Assembly (NCBI GenBank): GCA_003260075.1
Contig: QLIY01000178.1
Coordinates: 143,214 to 207,213, forward strand
From: Phallusia mammillata
Taxonomy: Eukaryota; Chordata; Ascidiacea; Phlebobranchia; Ascidiidae
Length of the DNA: 64,000 nucleotides
Direction of reading: 5' to 3'
The notes under the pieces are model-generated. The model had not been told where the DNA came from. It did no database searches and worked only from the letters and a program-made list of their open reading frames with translations. The position numbers and the translations under genes were made by a program. Of this stretch, positions 25,636 to 39,032 are shown piece by piece (the stretch's first letter is position 1; every line of letters starts with the position of its first letter).

Positions 25636-26056
25636 CAGTGGTTCTCAAACGTTTTCATTATTTTTTCAAAACGGTCCCTTTGCCATTATTTCGAGGGCTC
25701 GCGGTCCTTAAGCCTGAATGTGTATTTCAGAAAAACGAAAGTTGATTGCAGGATTTTAGCTAGTTTTGCAAAATTGCGCATAACAATGATCCAAAAACAG
25801 CATCTGACATCACATACAAGACAAAAAACATTACGATTGTGCGCGAACAATTGCATTTTTGTTAGTTGTCACGCAATAAAGGCTATTGTTTAGCAATGGA
25901 GACAGTCGGTTCTCAATTTTGCTTTGATTTCAACTTATTTAGTGGCACAAACTTTCGCCAAATAAGATTATAGAATTACTTTAACCTTTTCGCGGTCCCC
26001 CCAAAGTTGCCTCACGGACCCCTAAAGGACCGCGGGCCCCAGTTTGAGAACCGCTG
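25636..26056. mobile_element. hAT-like miniature element, 421 bp
   Basis: The ends CAGTGGTTCTCAAAC and GTTTGAGAACCGCTG are inverted complements with one mismatch. The flanks ATTTGTAC and ATTTAAGC match only partly (5 of 8), so the target duplication has decayed. GC-rich blocks (GCGGTCC) lie just inside both ends. Confidence 0.78.
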
Positions 26057-26472
26057 ATTTAAGCTGATGTTTTGGGTTAGAAGCGATTAAAAAGTCTGAA
26101 AGAGAAAGCAAATAAAGGCATATTTGGAAATTAAGGCGTTTAAAAGCTCATGACAAAAACACATTTTTAGTACAGATGGTCTTTATGTAAACATTGTTTA
26201 AGTTTGAAATGGAGGCCTACGAAACAGGCTGCTTGTGTTGTTTAGGATTGACCCTGGAAAAAAGTGTCCATTTTTATTGTGCTGGATTTGAATTTGCCTT
26301 AATATACTGTCTGCGCAAAAGCCAACATCTCTGTGATAGCATCGCGTAAACCGATGAAATTATTGAGCAATTTTGTTTTTTTCAACATTCGGCAAAAAAT
26401 TAGCAGGCTTGTTTTTTTGCAGACGAAGGTAGGTTTTGTACGAACCTACTTTAGCCGATTCGATGCATCGAC

Positions 26473-26699
26473 ATCTACTTGATTGGAAACTGCACTCGAT
26501 TATAAACCTAGACACAGTTAATTAATAATTGTATTGCTATATAGTACAACTATTTGTCTAAAATTAATTGTAACCAGGGGGGGGGGTATTTACTTGATTT
26601 GAAACCGCACTCGATTATAAACCTAGACACAGTTAATTAATAATACTTGTTTGTATTGCTATATAGTACAACTATTTGTCTAAAATTAATTGTAACCAG
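26473..26699. repeat. G-run-bridged direct duplication
   Basis: About 104 bp ending at 26576 recurs at 26587-26699, with ten G (26577-26586) between. The second copy has a short insertion. Confidence 0.85.
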
Positions 26700-26719
26700 C
26701 AGAGCGTATATTCTATATT

Positions 26720-26843
26720 GACGTGTAAAGTAAATGTGCAAAAGAAGCCGCTACCATGTGCAGTGCAATAAATTATGGGGGGGGGGGACGTGTACAGTAA
26801 ATGTGCAAAAGAAGCCGCTACCATGTGCAGTGCAATAAATTAT
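26720..26843. repeat. G-run-bridged direct duplication
   Basis: About 57 bp ending at 26776 recurs at 26788-26843, with eleven G (26777-26787) between. Confidence 0.85.
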
Positions 26844-27171
26844 TGCCAATATTGTTTGGGGTCATTTTGTAAACAAACGCTTGTCACATTAAATACGAAA
26901 CATGCTTGAATTTGAGAATACCCATTACATGCTTACTATTTATCTAAATGCTTGATTATTTTGTTTATTTGCTAGAGAAACGTCATCTTACATTGCATGT
27001 GTAATATTCCGATAGGTGGCGACGAAGATCAGTAGTTGCTACAGAAGCCGTATTGCTTATTATTTGCAATGGAATGTTTTATTTCTGGAACAAATACCGC
27101 ATAACGTTTCATTTCTTTCTTAAAAGATTTGTGTAGTGTTTGAGAAATCTTCAGTAACAACTGGGCAATTA

Positions 27172-27390
27172 AATTTTAGTTTCTACTACTAGTTATTATG
27201 CTACCCGCAATATCTATCAGGTAGTCAAAATAAAAGTTGCCATCAGTAATATAATGAATCTTATTAAACGTAGTGGGGGGGGGGCTAAATTTTAGTTACT
27301 ACTACTAGTTATTATGCTACCCGCAATATCTATCAGGTAGTTAAAATAAAAGTTGCCATCAGTAATATAATGAATCTTATTAAACGTAGT
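27172..27390. repeat. G-run-bridged direct duplication
   Basis: About 103 bp ending at 27274 recurs at 27285-27390, with ten G (27275-27284) between. It lies just upstream of the first whirlin exon. Confidence 0.85.
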
Positions 27391-27433
27391 TGGTAGCATC
27401 AATAAAAAAATGGATCACCAAGTTCTAAATTAA

Positions 27434-30400
27434 ATGTCTACAGTATTTGGCTCATTATTTTGTAACAAGATGAAATCATACAAATTTGACAAGTCGTGGA
27501 ACAACTCAACAGCAAGCTCTTCGCAAACCAGTACAATGAAAACCAGTTCTGGAATGAGTAGTTCAGTTTGTCGATTTCAGGTTAGAAAGGTTTTTAGGTT
27601 TGTTGTTTTTCTGTCAAACAGATTAATGCTACAATAATAATATTTGCAGAATGAATTAAAATTTCTGCCAAAGGAAAAACGGGAAGAAGTGACATACATT
27701 TTGGGATGCTATCACCAAAACCGAAATATTTATTATCTTGCTGAATCACTAAAAAACACATTGGTTCAGGTTGAAAGGGAAAGAATATTTCCAGTGTTGC
27801 GACAGGTGAATTATTCCAAAATAATAGAAATGAAAACATATTTGGAACACCAAAACATGAATCTGTTCATAAGATTAATAAGGAAAATAACAGCTGAAAT
27901 AGACATAAAAAGCGACATTATTCAAATGTTTTGGCAAATGCTCGGGGGGGGGGGGTGTTGCGACAGGTGAATTATTTCAAAATAATAGAAATAAAAACGT
28001 ATTTGGAACACCAAAACATGAATCTGTTAATAAGTTTAAGGAAAATAACAGCCGAAATAGACATAAAAAGCGACATTATTCAAATGTTTTGGCAAATGCT
28101 CATGCCATCATCAGTGATAAAACATATTTGTTAATAAATTAAAAATACTATGTAACATATAAAAACATTTTAGAATGCTTTGTTTCAACAAAAATATTTA
28201 GGTTCTTCCAAAGTCTGACCGTCCTGGATTTGACCAATTTACCTGCGAGCAAACATATGGCCGAAAATCTCCTATCCCTACAAAAGATGATCCAGTTTAT
28301 CGACAAAGCACAGATGATTCTGGAATAGGGTAAACATTAGTCAATGCATACTTCTGACTTTGTTTAAACACACTTATTCTTTTTAGTTCCAACAGTGCTT
28401 CACAGAGTGTAGGAGAAATTTCAAGGCACAATAGTGACAAACGTTACAAAAGATCCACAAAGCCGTCAAGGTCTTCAAGTATGTCAGAGTTGAGGTAAGA
28501 TATTCAAATATATGATTCTTGTCATTGTTTCAGTGTAGCAACCTTTTTGTGGTTTTTACTTTGTAGTCGCAAAAATGATTCAAATCGGACACCTAAGCGA
28601 TTTTCTTCTGGAACCTTTGGGTCTGCAGTTCGTCGAAAGATTCAGGCAGCACTCTCACGAAAAAGCTCATCTACCAGTCGGGAGATTAAAGCAACTTTTC
28701 GACGCAGATATAACTCAGACAGTCAGCTTAGTGATGCTGAAACAAGTGAAAATTTAAACAGTTCAGATGGAAGTAACAGGTTCGGTCCCCGTTTTTATAA
28801 TTGTTTTAATTTTGTTTCAATTATCCAGTGGACAAGTTGTCTTTTTGACAACTGATGTTTCTGTATATAGATGAGCAAACTCGTAAACTAGAAGTCATTT
28901 TTACAATTTTATCAGGAGTGTGTTGAAGAAAGAACCTAAATGGGCTTGTATTCGATTTTCAAGACAGAAACATGGAAGTGACTTGGGTTTTACTATTGGA
29001 GGAGGATCAGAAATTGATTCAGGTTCATAAAAATGTTATGATATCCATTTATTTTGTAAGATTTATTGAAACACTGTGCATAAATATACTAATAAACACA
29101 TCATCTACTTTTGGAGAACATAATGAACAATTTAAAACTTTTGCTTTGATTTCTGTGTTTGTCAGATATATTTGTGTCAGAAGTGCAACAAGGTTCTCCA
29201 GCTGACAAAGCAGGTCTTACTAGTGGTGATGTAATCATGCAAATTAATGATGTACAAGTTCACAATGGAATTTCACATGAAACAGCTGCAATGGTATGGC
29301 CTAAATTCAGCCATTGGTTAAATTGTTTGGTTGCATATATTACAGACAAATTGACTGCTAGACAGTTTGGCCTGAAGTCAAAAGTAAAAAACAGGTTTCT
29401 TTGTATTGTGTTTACAAGTTAAGAAGATAAACAATTATCTCCATGTGTGCATGTGTAAGTAATAATTCAGCATAAGTGGCATTATCATGTGAATTTAAAC
29501 TCAGTTGTATAAAGCACTATGGTACCGCATAAGCCAATAAGAATAAAGAAATGATATCAAATATTAATGGACTCTTTCAGAGCACACGGCATAAACAACC
29601 TTAGTTTGCCCACAGTTTAGGCACTATGCAGCTGCTATAAACTTTGTGAAAATGAAGTAAATGTACTTACTGTGTAATTTACTTTGTGTATGAGTAAAAA
29701 TATACTAGATGTATTGTTTAGCAATCCATCTGCCTTATATTTACAGCTGGCATTTTAATAATTTATTTGGGAATAGATTTATTATTCTTAACGTTTACTG
29801 TCATGTGTTTAGTTTTTTATAAACTACTGTTATTTAAGTGTGTTATTTGTTGCATACCACTGTTTGTTTCGTTGCCCTAAAGTGGAAACTAGCTGCAGTG
29901 ATGGAAAATTTGTACAACAAAAACATTCTTTTAGCTATGAGTTAAAAACTGGCAGGCGTTTGAAGAGCACTGTGGTATACCACTTACCAGCAGGGCAGAG
30001 TTGTGTGTTAAAAACTGTTGTAACCGCTGAAACAAACGCTAGGAAAAGAGCCCTTGAAGCTGAAGTACTATTCTTGTAATTGGCATTATACTGGACTCTA
30101 AAATATTCAGCAAAAACAGAGTTGGGCTTTTTCAAGGGGGCTGGCTTGTTGTACGCAGATTTTTACTGATCAATTGTTTATTTGAACTGTCACCCCTTGC
30201 TTCGCTTGCCATATTGTCCATAAAACCCACTTCATTTTAAAGTGCTTATAGGCCTTATTCATATTTAAAATTCACTCCAATATAGTCAAACCCTTTCAAT
30301 GAAATTGTTCATGTTTGTCAAAGTTAACAATCAAAACTCTTGATGTCAATTTTAATAGTCACATTTTTTTATAAAGCATAACTATAAAAAGACCAACACA

Positions 30401-33400
30401 AAATATTGACAAAAATGTGCATTCCAGTGTTATAGTTTTACCTTCTAAAAAGTTACTGCCTTGAGAATTTAACCAAAGCAATTAATGAAACATGCTGTGC
30501 CTACCAAACAAGTCATACAGAAAAGGCATTTCATATTCTAACATAGGGATCACCAAACTTTTTTCAATGCGGGCCGGATAAGTTTGAAAATGATTTGCGC
30601 GTTGCATAGTTTACATGCCCTAGCGCCGTATTTCCAAACTTAGCCCGCAGGGCTATTTTTCTAGGTGCGCCAAGATATGGTCTTTCTACAATCCCATTTA
30701 AAATTTGGTGAGGTGACTGTTAAATTGTATAGGTCATCTCTTAAAAGCAATACTTGTATATTACGTCACAAGTAACAAAAAAGGCAATTGTTTGCGGACA
30801 GTTCGACACTTGTAGTCTTGTCTGTGACGTAACAAACTGGCTTTGGATCAATCCTGGGCGTTATAATCCTGTGAAGCTAGGTAATATTTATTGTACATAT
30901 CGCAACAGGGAAACTTTCGTGAGGAGTAGATTAATTTTTGAATGTTACAAAGTTATCAATATGATTTGGCAAACCAAAAAATGTGGCCGCGGGCCGGTTG
31001 AAATGACCTCCCGGGCCGTAGTTTGGTGACCCCTGTTCTAATAAGACTCTCTTTTAAATTGCCTTTGCAGATAAAGTTAATTAAAAGTGTTTTTATGATT
31101 GCTCCAGATGCTAAAATCATCTGATCGCCTGACGATATATTTCAAGCCTGTGGGAATGAGGAATGCTTTATCACAAGATAAAGGATTTTCATGGAAAGAT
31201 ACAAGAGGTCGGCCAGTTTCACCCCCTCGGGACCTCCTTTCCAACCCCAACCATCGAACCCCAGTAATTGATAGCCGAAAAAGCAACCTGCATCTTTTGT
31301 CATCAGGAGAAAGAAAGGTAACACACATTTAAACTTGTGATTGAACTGCGAACTTTTTATACCCAAACTGATACCATGTTTTGGAGTGCCTTCGATGAAT
31401 TACTGTATAATGCAAAGTACAACTTCAGGAAAGAGTAAACAACCTCATTGTATTTGTAATGTTTTAGACATAAAGATGACAAGCATTTTATCATACTTGT
31501 TGTAGGTGACATTAACTGTACAACCTGATCAAAGTCTTGGACTTATGATTCGAGGTGGTTCTGAGTATGGACTTGGAATTTATGTGACTGGAGTTGACAA
31601 TCAATCTGCTGCAGAAAACTCTGGTTTAAAGGTAAAATGACAGAAGAATATAATAATGTTACTTGAATTACAATTTGAATTTATATTACAATTGCAATAA
31701 AACAAACCTATGTTTTGTTAACCAATGAAGGCAGGGGATGAGATTTTGGAGGTAAACAATGTTTGTTTGAATGGTGCAACTCATGCAGAGGCGGTGAATC
31801 TAATTCGATCAAGTGAAATGCTTATTATTACTGTTCGACATGTTGGGAGGATTCCACAGGTAAAGGGAAAATAAACTAAGTTGACAGTATTGTACATATC
31901 ATTAGAAAGAGTGGTTTTGCAGCTTTTTTTCAAACAAATATTATTTTCTTCAATACTTTTGCTTAGTTCAAAATACTAGCTTCTGTATTGATTTGATATG
32001 AGCATATTCATCATTTAAAATGCACAGAAAACATGATAATTATTAGGCCATGGAATATTAATTAAATTGCATGTAGCCTGGTTGTATTGATATTGTAACC
32101 ATTTCTAAAATCTTTATTTTGTTAAACCGTACTTCTCTATTGTAATTGATTCATTTGGAATTTTAGGCTTGTCTTGTGCAGTCCCAGCCACGACTTGTTG
32201 ATGACCGCATCTCTTTACACAGTAATGCAACACGCAAGGTTCAGTTAAGCAGCAAACCTCAGGACCAACAAAACGGTGTCAAGGTATAACCAATGACCTT
32301 TAGTGCTTCATTGTTTCCCTTTTTAGCACTTTGAGACAAAAAAAAACTCTTGTTAGATCCTGTGTGATATGAAAACATAAATAAATAATAGAGGTGTTTT
32401 GGCTATTTACTACACTCTTGTGTGTAAAAACAACAACAGCATAAAGTAAATCATATTTATTGAATTACTTTATTTAGTCCACATTGTGAAAAATTATTCT
32501 TTCACCACATTGGGTTTCTGTCAGTCACAAGGATCAAAAGAAAACAAATTTAATTTTGCAGCTTATTGTGAATAAGTAATGAACTTCTTCATTAAGATCC
32601 TTCACTTTTGAAGTTTTTAAAGTTGTAGTTTTGGAAATCTAATTACTCATTATTAAAATAAAATACTTTGGTGTATAAAATTGGTTTCCAATCTTTTTTG
32701 TATGCAATGCATTGCAAAAAATGACTTCATTTGCGATGCACCATGAGTCTTCAGAAAAAATAAGTAAACAAAAGCAAAACAGTCTAATTTTTGTAACTTT
32801 TGGTTCATGTGTATTTGACCTTCTTAATGACTAAAATTTTTAAATAATGTCTGATTTAAATGAAATTCAAACTTCTACTTCCTATGTTTGTAAAGTGCAT
32901 ATGTAACTACTTTGCATGTCTGGGAACCCATGAACCCATGAAACCCATGATTCTGCTTGCAAAAAAACAAGCTTAAAAAAAATTGCCAAAAATGGTAACC
33001 AAATATGGTAAAAAGTGTTTTACTGTGAATGATACCGCGGTTATCTTGAAACCATAAAACGGCGAACCAGACGTCCGCGTCGCACTGTAGCGAAACCACT
33101 GATATAGGACATAAACTTTATAACCTAATGTCTATCTTACTCTTATCCTAAACACTCTTCTATTGCTTTGTGTTTAACATGATTGTTAATCACCAGAACG
33201 CATTCCAACGTCGCGTCATGAGTCCAAAGCAGTTGATTCTACCGAACATGCATGTCAAATCTCTACCATCCAAAGGAATGGCAAATATTTCGAGCACAAT
33301 GTCCACGTTAGAGGACGCCCTTCTTGCTTCTTCAATGTGGATGACGCTCGGCGACCAGGAAAGACGATCCGTACGATATTACGTCAAGGAATACGCAGCC

Positions 33401-36400
33401 GGACACGTCACCCCTGATGCGTTAGTTCTTTCTTTGTCCGAGCTACTCAATGACCACGAAAAGGTAATTATGACTCGATTGGGTTTGTTGTATTCACTAT
33501 AAAATTGGCATTTTGGGAACATATATTTCGTATCAACAGTGAGTTCATTTGAAAGAAGTGTTACTAGCCTAGTGCAACATTTGTTTTAAGAAGAGGAATT
33601 CATTAGGAAAAAAAACAAGAATTTAAAATTGATCGTTTATAGCTGACCCGTAAAACATTAGTGTGTTGTAGTAAGACGTTTAGAATCTATATCTACGTGT
33701 AGTGGTGAAATGAAAATGGAAATCGTTAAAACCCATAGTTTAAAATTAGGTTTTTTCCAGAACATTTTTGTTGTCTCATTAAAAACAACTTCAGGTTCGT
33801 TGCAAAAATGACATGTTAGAATTCGCTCTTACTTATCATTGTGTCCTCATCGCGGATTTCTGCATTATTTTGTGTTTTTCAGTTTTCACTTATGTCAGCC
33901 GTTCGGGAATGCATCAACGAACGGGATCTAGATCGTTTCGACGTCCTTGTCCTTCGACGTGAAATCGAAGTATTAAAAAGTCGACACCAAACCGAAAAAA
34001 CAAACCCGAAGTCAAATCACCATGAAACCACATCACCTGACCAACTCAGTAACCCCTCAAACAACCCAAGTGACACATCAGCAATGGAGCCTGCTGGTCA
34101 CTCGACACCGAATGATTCGTTTACCCCAGTTGAAAGGGACACCCCAAAGACCTCGAAACGAACCCCCAAATTATCACCAGTGCGCCCCTCTTCTAATCCG
34201 CCCCCACCACCGGTAAAGACGCCCCCAGCAAAGCCCAAGAGATCCAATTTACGGCGCAGTGACCAAAACAGCACCAGTTCAGTTGAAAGTAACTCGCAAG
34301 GCTCTTATCATGACAACGAAAAGTGTAAACAAATTGAAAACCACAATGATACCAGCCACGACCGTTCGACAAGTCCATTTAGTTTAGCCTTAAAGAATCA
34401 CAAGTCCAGTCATTCTGGTCGCATCAAAATTGGACAAAAAACGGTATCGTCGCATCATGTCATACCGAGCAAGGAGTTTTTTGAAGTTCCAAACGATTTG
34501 CGCTTCGACAAAAACGCGAACTCATTTCCGCTTCGCAAAGGTCTAATACAACCTGTCAAAAATCCGAGTTTGCGTTTACGCAGCAATCCAAAGAAGCCGG
34601 TTCCTTTGCCAATCAAATCGAACGACGAAGTCCCATCTGACAACTCATCGCTGAACGAGAGCGACTTTCCGCCGCCGCCATCTTTTAATTCATCGACTAC
34701 ATCGATCAACGACACAGCGTCGTCTTCCACCAAAAACCCGCAGACTACAACCTCGTTCAGTCTCAGGTCTTCGTCTTTTGGTTCATCCGTGAACTCTCGA
34801 GTGACGTCAAACATGGCCACCCGTCACGAGTATCCCGTGAAAGCCGACGTTCACCACCCACCCAAGTGAGTTACTTGTTAAATAATGTTACAATGTTCAA
34901 TATCATGCACATATACGTGCTTTAGTTTTTTGAAAGTTCCGTTTCGGTCCAAATCTAACAACGACAATTTAGTTACTCACTAGTAATTGGATCTTAAGAT
35001 AATCAATACGTGCTGTTTGTGTGATTAACACAAATCACTGTACTTTGTATGTCCTGAATGGAAATTAAACATTTCTTAACTCTAGTTTTAGGTACATTTA
35101 TTTGAATTTAACGCATAAAAAATCATTTATTTTTGAAATTGACAGAACTAGAGATATGGAAAACTTGAATTGTTAGAGACAGGACACACGAACCATTAAA
35201 CATTTTTCTCTGTCATGATTCAAAAAAATCTTTTACCAACCTTTTCCACAGCCATGTCCGTTCAAACGACTACACGAAACAACGGGAAGTTCGAATGACA
35301 TCCTTCAGCCGTCAGGTACTGCTGAATTCATAACATTTTGTGTCGCAGAGAAACTAGAAGATATTTATATGTTTGCATTTGTCTATTCGGGTAATAGGAA
35401 AATGCTTTTAGTGTAAAACTTAAGGTTTGTGCTGCACGGTTTAAAAACTGAATTATAGTTTAAAACATACGATGAAAATGTTCAGATAACTTCTACATGT
35501 TGCAACAAAAATATCCCTTTTACGGAGATTTTTTTAACACAAGCTGTTTGTAAGTTGTTGAAGTTATGTTTTTATCACTGTCCTGTTTTGTTAATCGCTC
35601 TGTTTTGTTTTCAGAATAATGGGGATTTCCCTTACGATAGCGCGTCATCAGAAGAGACGGACTCGGTTCAGCACCCGTATTTTCGCAAGGATGTCGATTT
35701 GCAAAAAGTGGTAATTTTTCGAACAACGCGTACGCTTGGATTAACACTTGAAGGTGGGGCGGGAACCAAACAACCTTTGCCACGTGTCCTTAAAATCCAG
35801 GTATAAATTTATTAGGCAAAATGACTTAGTGCTTTCAGGTTTTGTAATTGTGTGAAGAAAATTTTAAAAATAGTTCTATTCTTATCGGATCCATAAATTA
35901 GATGTTACATAGAGGTAGACGTATATACAAAGTTTAATTGGTGATTGATAGATACATTTTTCATTGGTTGAGAACCGTTTTGGGAGTAGGCGTCCATAAT
36001 CTGCAGTTGCACCAGTTTATTACGTTACATGTCATTGTAAGATAGTTTATACGTTGTTCAATCTGCACAAATGTATTTTGCCAAAACAATATGTTAACGA
36101 TTTATGATAAAACAGATCTGTCTATTGCTTGACATTATTCACAGAAACGCTGTAATCGTTGTTGCACTGTTACGACTTGATCTTAAAAAAATTTTCTGTA
36201 GCTAAAGAAAGTTGGAAAGAAACTAACGTGCACATTTTTATCAAACGAGAGTTATAACAAACACCACATTCCTGTCAAAAGACTTATGTCCAAAAACGGG
36301 CGCAAAAATCAGTGTTAGGGGTTTAAAGTTAAACCAATGTTAGCATTGTGTACCAAAGACTGGTTTTAAATGCCAATTTTGTTACTTACAGCCGGGCAGC

Positions 36401-36568
36401 TGTGCCTACCTGTGTGCCCGTCTGAGGGTGGGTCATATTTTGCACGCGGTCAACGGTTTATCACTGAAAGGAAAAAGCCACGAGGACGCTATTCGTTCTA
36501 TTGCAACTGCATTCAAACAACGTGGAAGGGATTCCATAGAACTTAGTGTTAGTGGGCCATACGACTAA
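27434..36568 (+). CDS. WHRN: Whirlin orthologue (three-PDZ Usher scaffold)
   Basis: Sixteen exons: 27434-27580, 27650-27805, 28202-28329, 28387-28494, 28567-28779, 28916-29022, 29166-29293, 31108-31317, 31506-31631, 31731-31859, 32167-32283, 33197-33463, 33883-34865, 35252-35315, 35615-35800 and 36392-36568. They join in frame to about 1081 residues. Domain order matches vertebrate whirlin: harmonin-N-like domain (about 50-101), Ser/Arg-rich linker, PDZ1 (about 255-345, LGFTIGGGSE), PDZ2 (about 400-484, LGLMIRGGSEYGLGIYVTGV), second harmonin-N-like domain (about 545-650), Pro/Ser-rich region (about 660-940) and PDZ3 (about 985-1078, LGLTLEGGAGTKQPLPRV). Whirlin organises membrane and actin complexes in stereocilia and photoreceptors. 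PDZD7 is the nearest alternative, but PDZ3 and both harmonin-N domains favour whirlin. The start codon is the least certain part. Confidence 0.93.
27794..28135. repeat. Family B repeat duplicated around a G run
   Basis: The segment 27794-27943, starting inside whirlin exon 2, recurs at 27956-28102 after twelve G (27944-27955). The unit is a family B interspersed repeat. Its minus strand reads CTGATGA, TGGCATGAGCATTTGCC, AAAACATTTGAATAAT. The GGCA/TGCC arms form a short hairpin. The family B relatives are at 2945 and 41206. Confidence 0.8.
29866..30079 (+). other. Unassigned open frame inside whirlin intron 7
   Basis: An open frame ending in TAA at 30079 codes a balanced hydrophilic sequence (segments KFVQQKHSFSYELKTGRR and TAETNARKRALEAEVLFL). 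It does not fit the whirlin splice phases: exon 7 ends in phase 0 and this frame after the nearest AG does not. I do not recognise it. It may be a fragment of an unrelated gene or a retrocopy, or chance. Confidence 0.3.
30544..31035. mobile_element. hAT-like element, 492 bp, in whirlin intron 7
   Basis: The ends TAGGGATCACCAAACTT and AGTTTGGTGACCCCTG are inverted complements of the CAGGGGTCACCAAAC type. The flanks TTCTAACA (30536-30543) and TTCTAATA (31036-31043) match at 7 of 8. GCGGGCCGG blocks lie inside both ends. It sits about 70 bp before the exon at 31108. Confidence 0.88.
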
Positions 36569-37730
36569 GTCAGGTTGGGTCTTGCTGGAATTGTGTTATT
36601 ATTTTAAGCTGTACCTGTTTGTAAATATGTTACAGTAGGTTGGTTAAAATCGTTCGGGTTTTATTTGGTGCCTGCTCTCCGCTATTTGTTGCTCGGTTTG
36701 GGTCTGTTTAGTATATGACACAATTCAAAAATGACAGAACATGACAGCTAAACTGGAGAAATGGTATTTACAAACGTGCAATCCGATTTCTGTATTTGGT
36801 TGATTCTTTTTCTTCAATAGACTTTTGTAAGACTCGTGTTTCTAACGTAACTTAGACAATATATATCAAGTTAATTTGTTGCAATCCCAGTTGGTTAAAA
36901 AATGCGCTATTTTTTGTTGAAAAAAATACAGCTGCAAAATTGTACAATAACGTTACTTTGAAAGTTTTACCTTTTACAAATTACACAATCATGTTAACGT
37001 TTGCGGAAGTGTCGCTCTTCGTACTCTTGCAGGTTCCAACCTTTACCTCTTAAATTTACACTTTCTGACTTTTTAGTGTTTTTGTAGATGTGTGTAAAAT
37101 GCGCTTTGTTCCAAACTGTCTTTTGTATATCTCCGACATACACTGCTTTGACACAATCACTTTACCTTGCTGTCCCTGTGAATTTTCCGTTACTTTTACA
37201 CATTAAATGTTTGTTTTTGTGATTTTGCATTTTCCAATCATTGATGTTTTACTCCGCTGTGAAGGTTACCCTACATCCGAATTTGACTCACCCCACTTGC
37301 CACCTATGAAGTGTTCTTCAGCGCATTACTGCGTAGAATTCGTTTTACTGTGTTTTGTAAATACCTTATAGTGAACAAATTGTGCTCTTGTATGCGTTAA
37401 AAAAGGATGTAAATAATGTTAAAAGTTCGGGTTTATTATTCTGCCTTTTCTGTATATATGTGCCTTGTGTCAAATTTGTTTAGCAAGTCCGCCACCTGGC
37501 GGATATTTAGTTGAGTTTAGTTCTTCCAAAAAATATATATATATATGTGACAGTATAGCCCTAAAACAGTTACAAAGCCGGGAGTAATTGTGCAAGGTTA
37601 GTATAAGGTGGATGTTTTTTATTAGTAGAGGGCGTGACTCTATGCGCCCAGACAGCACAGCAGGGGTGATCGCTTAAATTCCTAGAACGGTTCTCAACGC
37701 GCCTTTCCTCGCGCTCAACAACTCCAAGNT

Positions 37731-39032
37731 TAGAGTGACGTCACTTTTGTGTAAACATTTTGAAACGCTACTTTAAAGCAAAATGTTGGTTTGCAAGTTT
37801 TATCTAACATGTGAAGTTTCTTTCAATATTGTTTATTTTAACTAATATAACTTACAGATTATGTGCAGCAACTATGTCTATGCAGATGAATTGTATCTTT
37901 ACCTCCTGTTATTTTTGAGTTCCCTTTTTTACACACTTTTACCCCCCCCCCCCGGGAAACATAGAAAACATAATAATATGTACGATGGCGATGTAACAGT
38001 GGATGACATAGGACTTGCTAAAAAGTCGAACGCGCTGCATCTACATTGCCATGTTGAACTGAAACAATTTAACCATGCAGCTCAAAAGCAGAGCATTGTG
38101 TTTGTATTTAATACAAAATCAAACAATTTAAGAAAATACGATTCATTGTTAAATTGTTTCAGTGAAACAAGCAGGATATTGTTTTAACTTTAATGGCAGG
38201 CATGTTTTTTCATTGTTTTAACTTTAATGGCAGGCATGTTTTTCGGTGTCACCGCAACGCAGAAGCAAAAAAAATTTCTGTCCCTGTTCCGTTTTTGTCA
38301 AACATCCTATTCCGGTAGGTAAATGTCGCAACAATGATATATTTTACTTGAAAGTAATTGTGTGTTTTTTTCAAATACTTTTACCAAGATTGCAGAGAAA
38401 AAATAATAAAAAAATGATTTTGCCATTTATAGATTTACAAGCCTGACGTTGCTGCATTTGCCGTCAAACCTACTTGCCCCCCCCCCCTTCAAATACTTTT
38501 ACCAAGATTGCAGAGAAAAAATAATAAAAAAATGACTTTGCCATTTATAGATTTACAAACCTGACGTTGCTGCATTTGCCGTCAAACCTACTTGTGTAAA
38601 AACGTCAAACTCCTGCCAGCGTGGTTACTTGCTTTTAGGTTTCAGCGTAGCTCCCTTTGTGATTTGTGTTGTAGTCTGTTCTATTCTGGAGGCAATCAGA
38701 GATAAAAATCGATCTTGCTGTAGGGCGTTGGCAATGCAAAAACGCATTTACGATGGTCATTCTTTGTTCACAAAAATTTAGAGTAGCAGTATCGTGGAAA
38801 GAGTTGATGCGGCAGTTATTAAAGTTAGAGTGACGTCACTTTTGTGTAAACATTTTGAAACGCTACTTTAAAGCAAAATGTTGGTTTGCAAGTTTTATCT
38901 AACATGTGAAGTTTCTTTCAATATTGTTTATTTTAACTAATATAACTTACAGATTATGTGCAGCAACTATGTCTATGCAGATGAATTGTATCTTTACCTC
39001 CTGTTATTTTTGAGTTCCCTTTTTTACACACT
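37731..39032. repeat. 209-bp near-identical duplication 1.1 kb apart
   Basis: The 37731-37940 segment, starting TTAGAGTGACGTCAC, recurs at 38824-39032. The left copy ends at a twelve-base C run (37942-37953) and begins two bases after an N. The right copy continues into unique sequence. The unique 0.9 kb between them may be a misplaced fragment. Confidence 0.85.
38368..38594. repeat. C-run-bridged direct duplication
   Basis: About 109 bp ending at 38476 recurs to 38594, with eleven C (38477-38487) between. The copies are almost identical. Confidence 0.85.

Larger units (their letters stand above)
25363..27433. other. Intergenic region, TFIIB to whirlin
   Basis: Contains the TFIIB 3' UTR, a hAT-like element (25636-26056) and three G-bridged duplications (26473-26699, 26720-26843, 27172-27390). 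No gene is seen. Confidence 0.6.
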
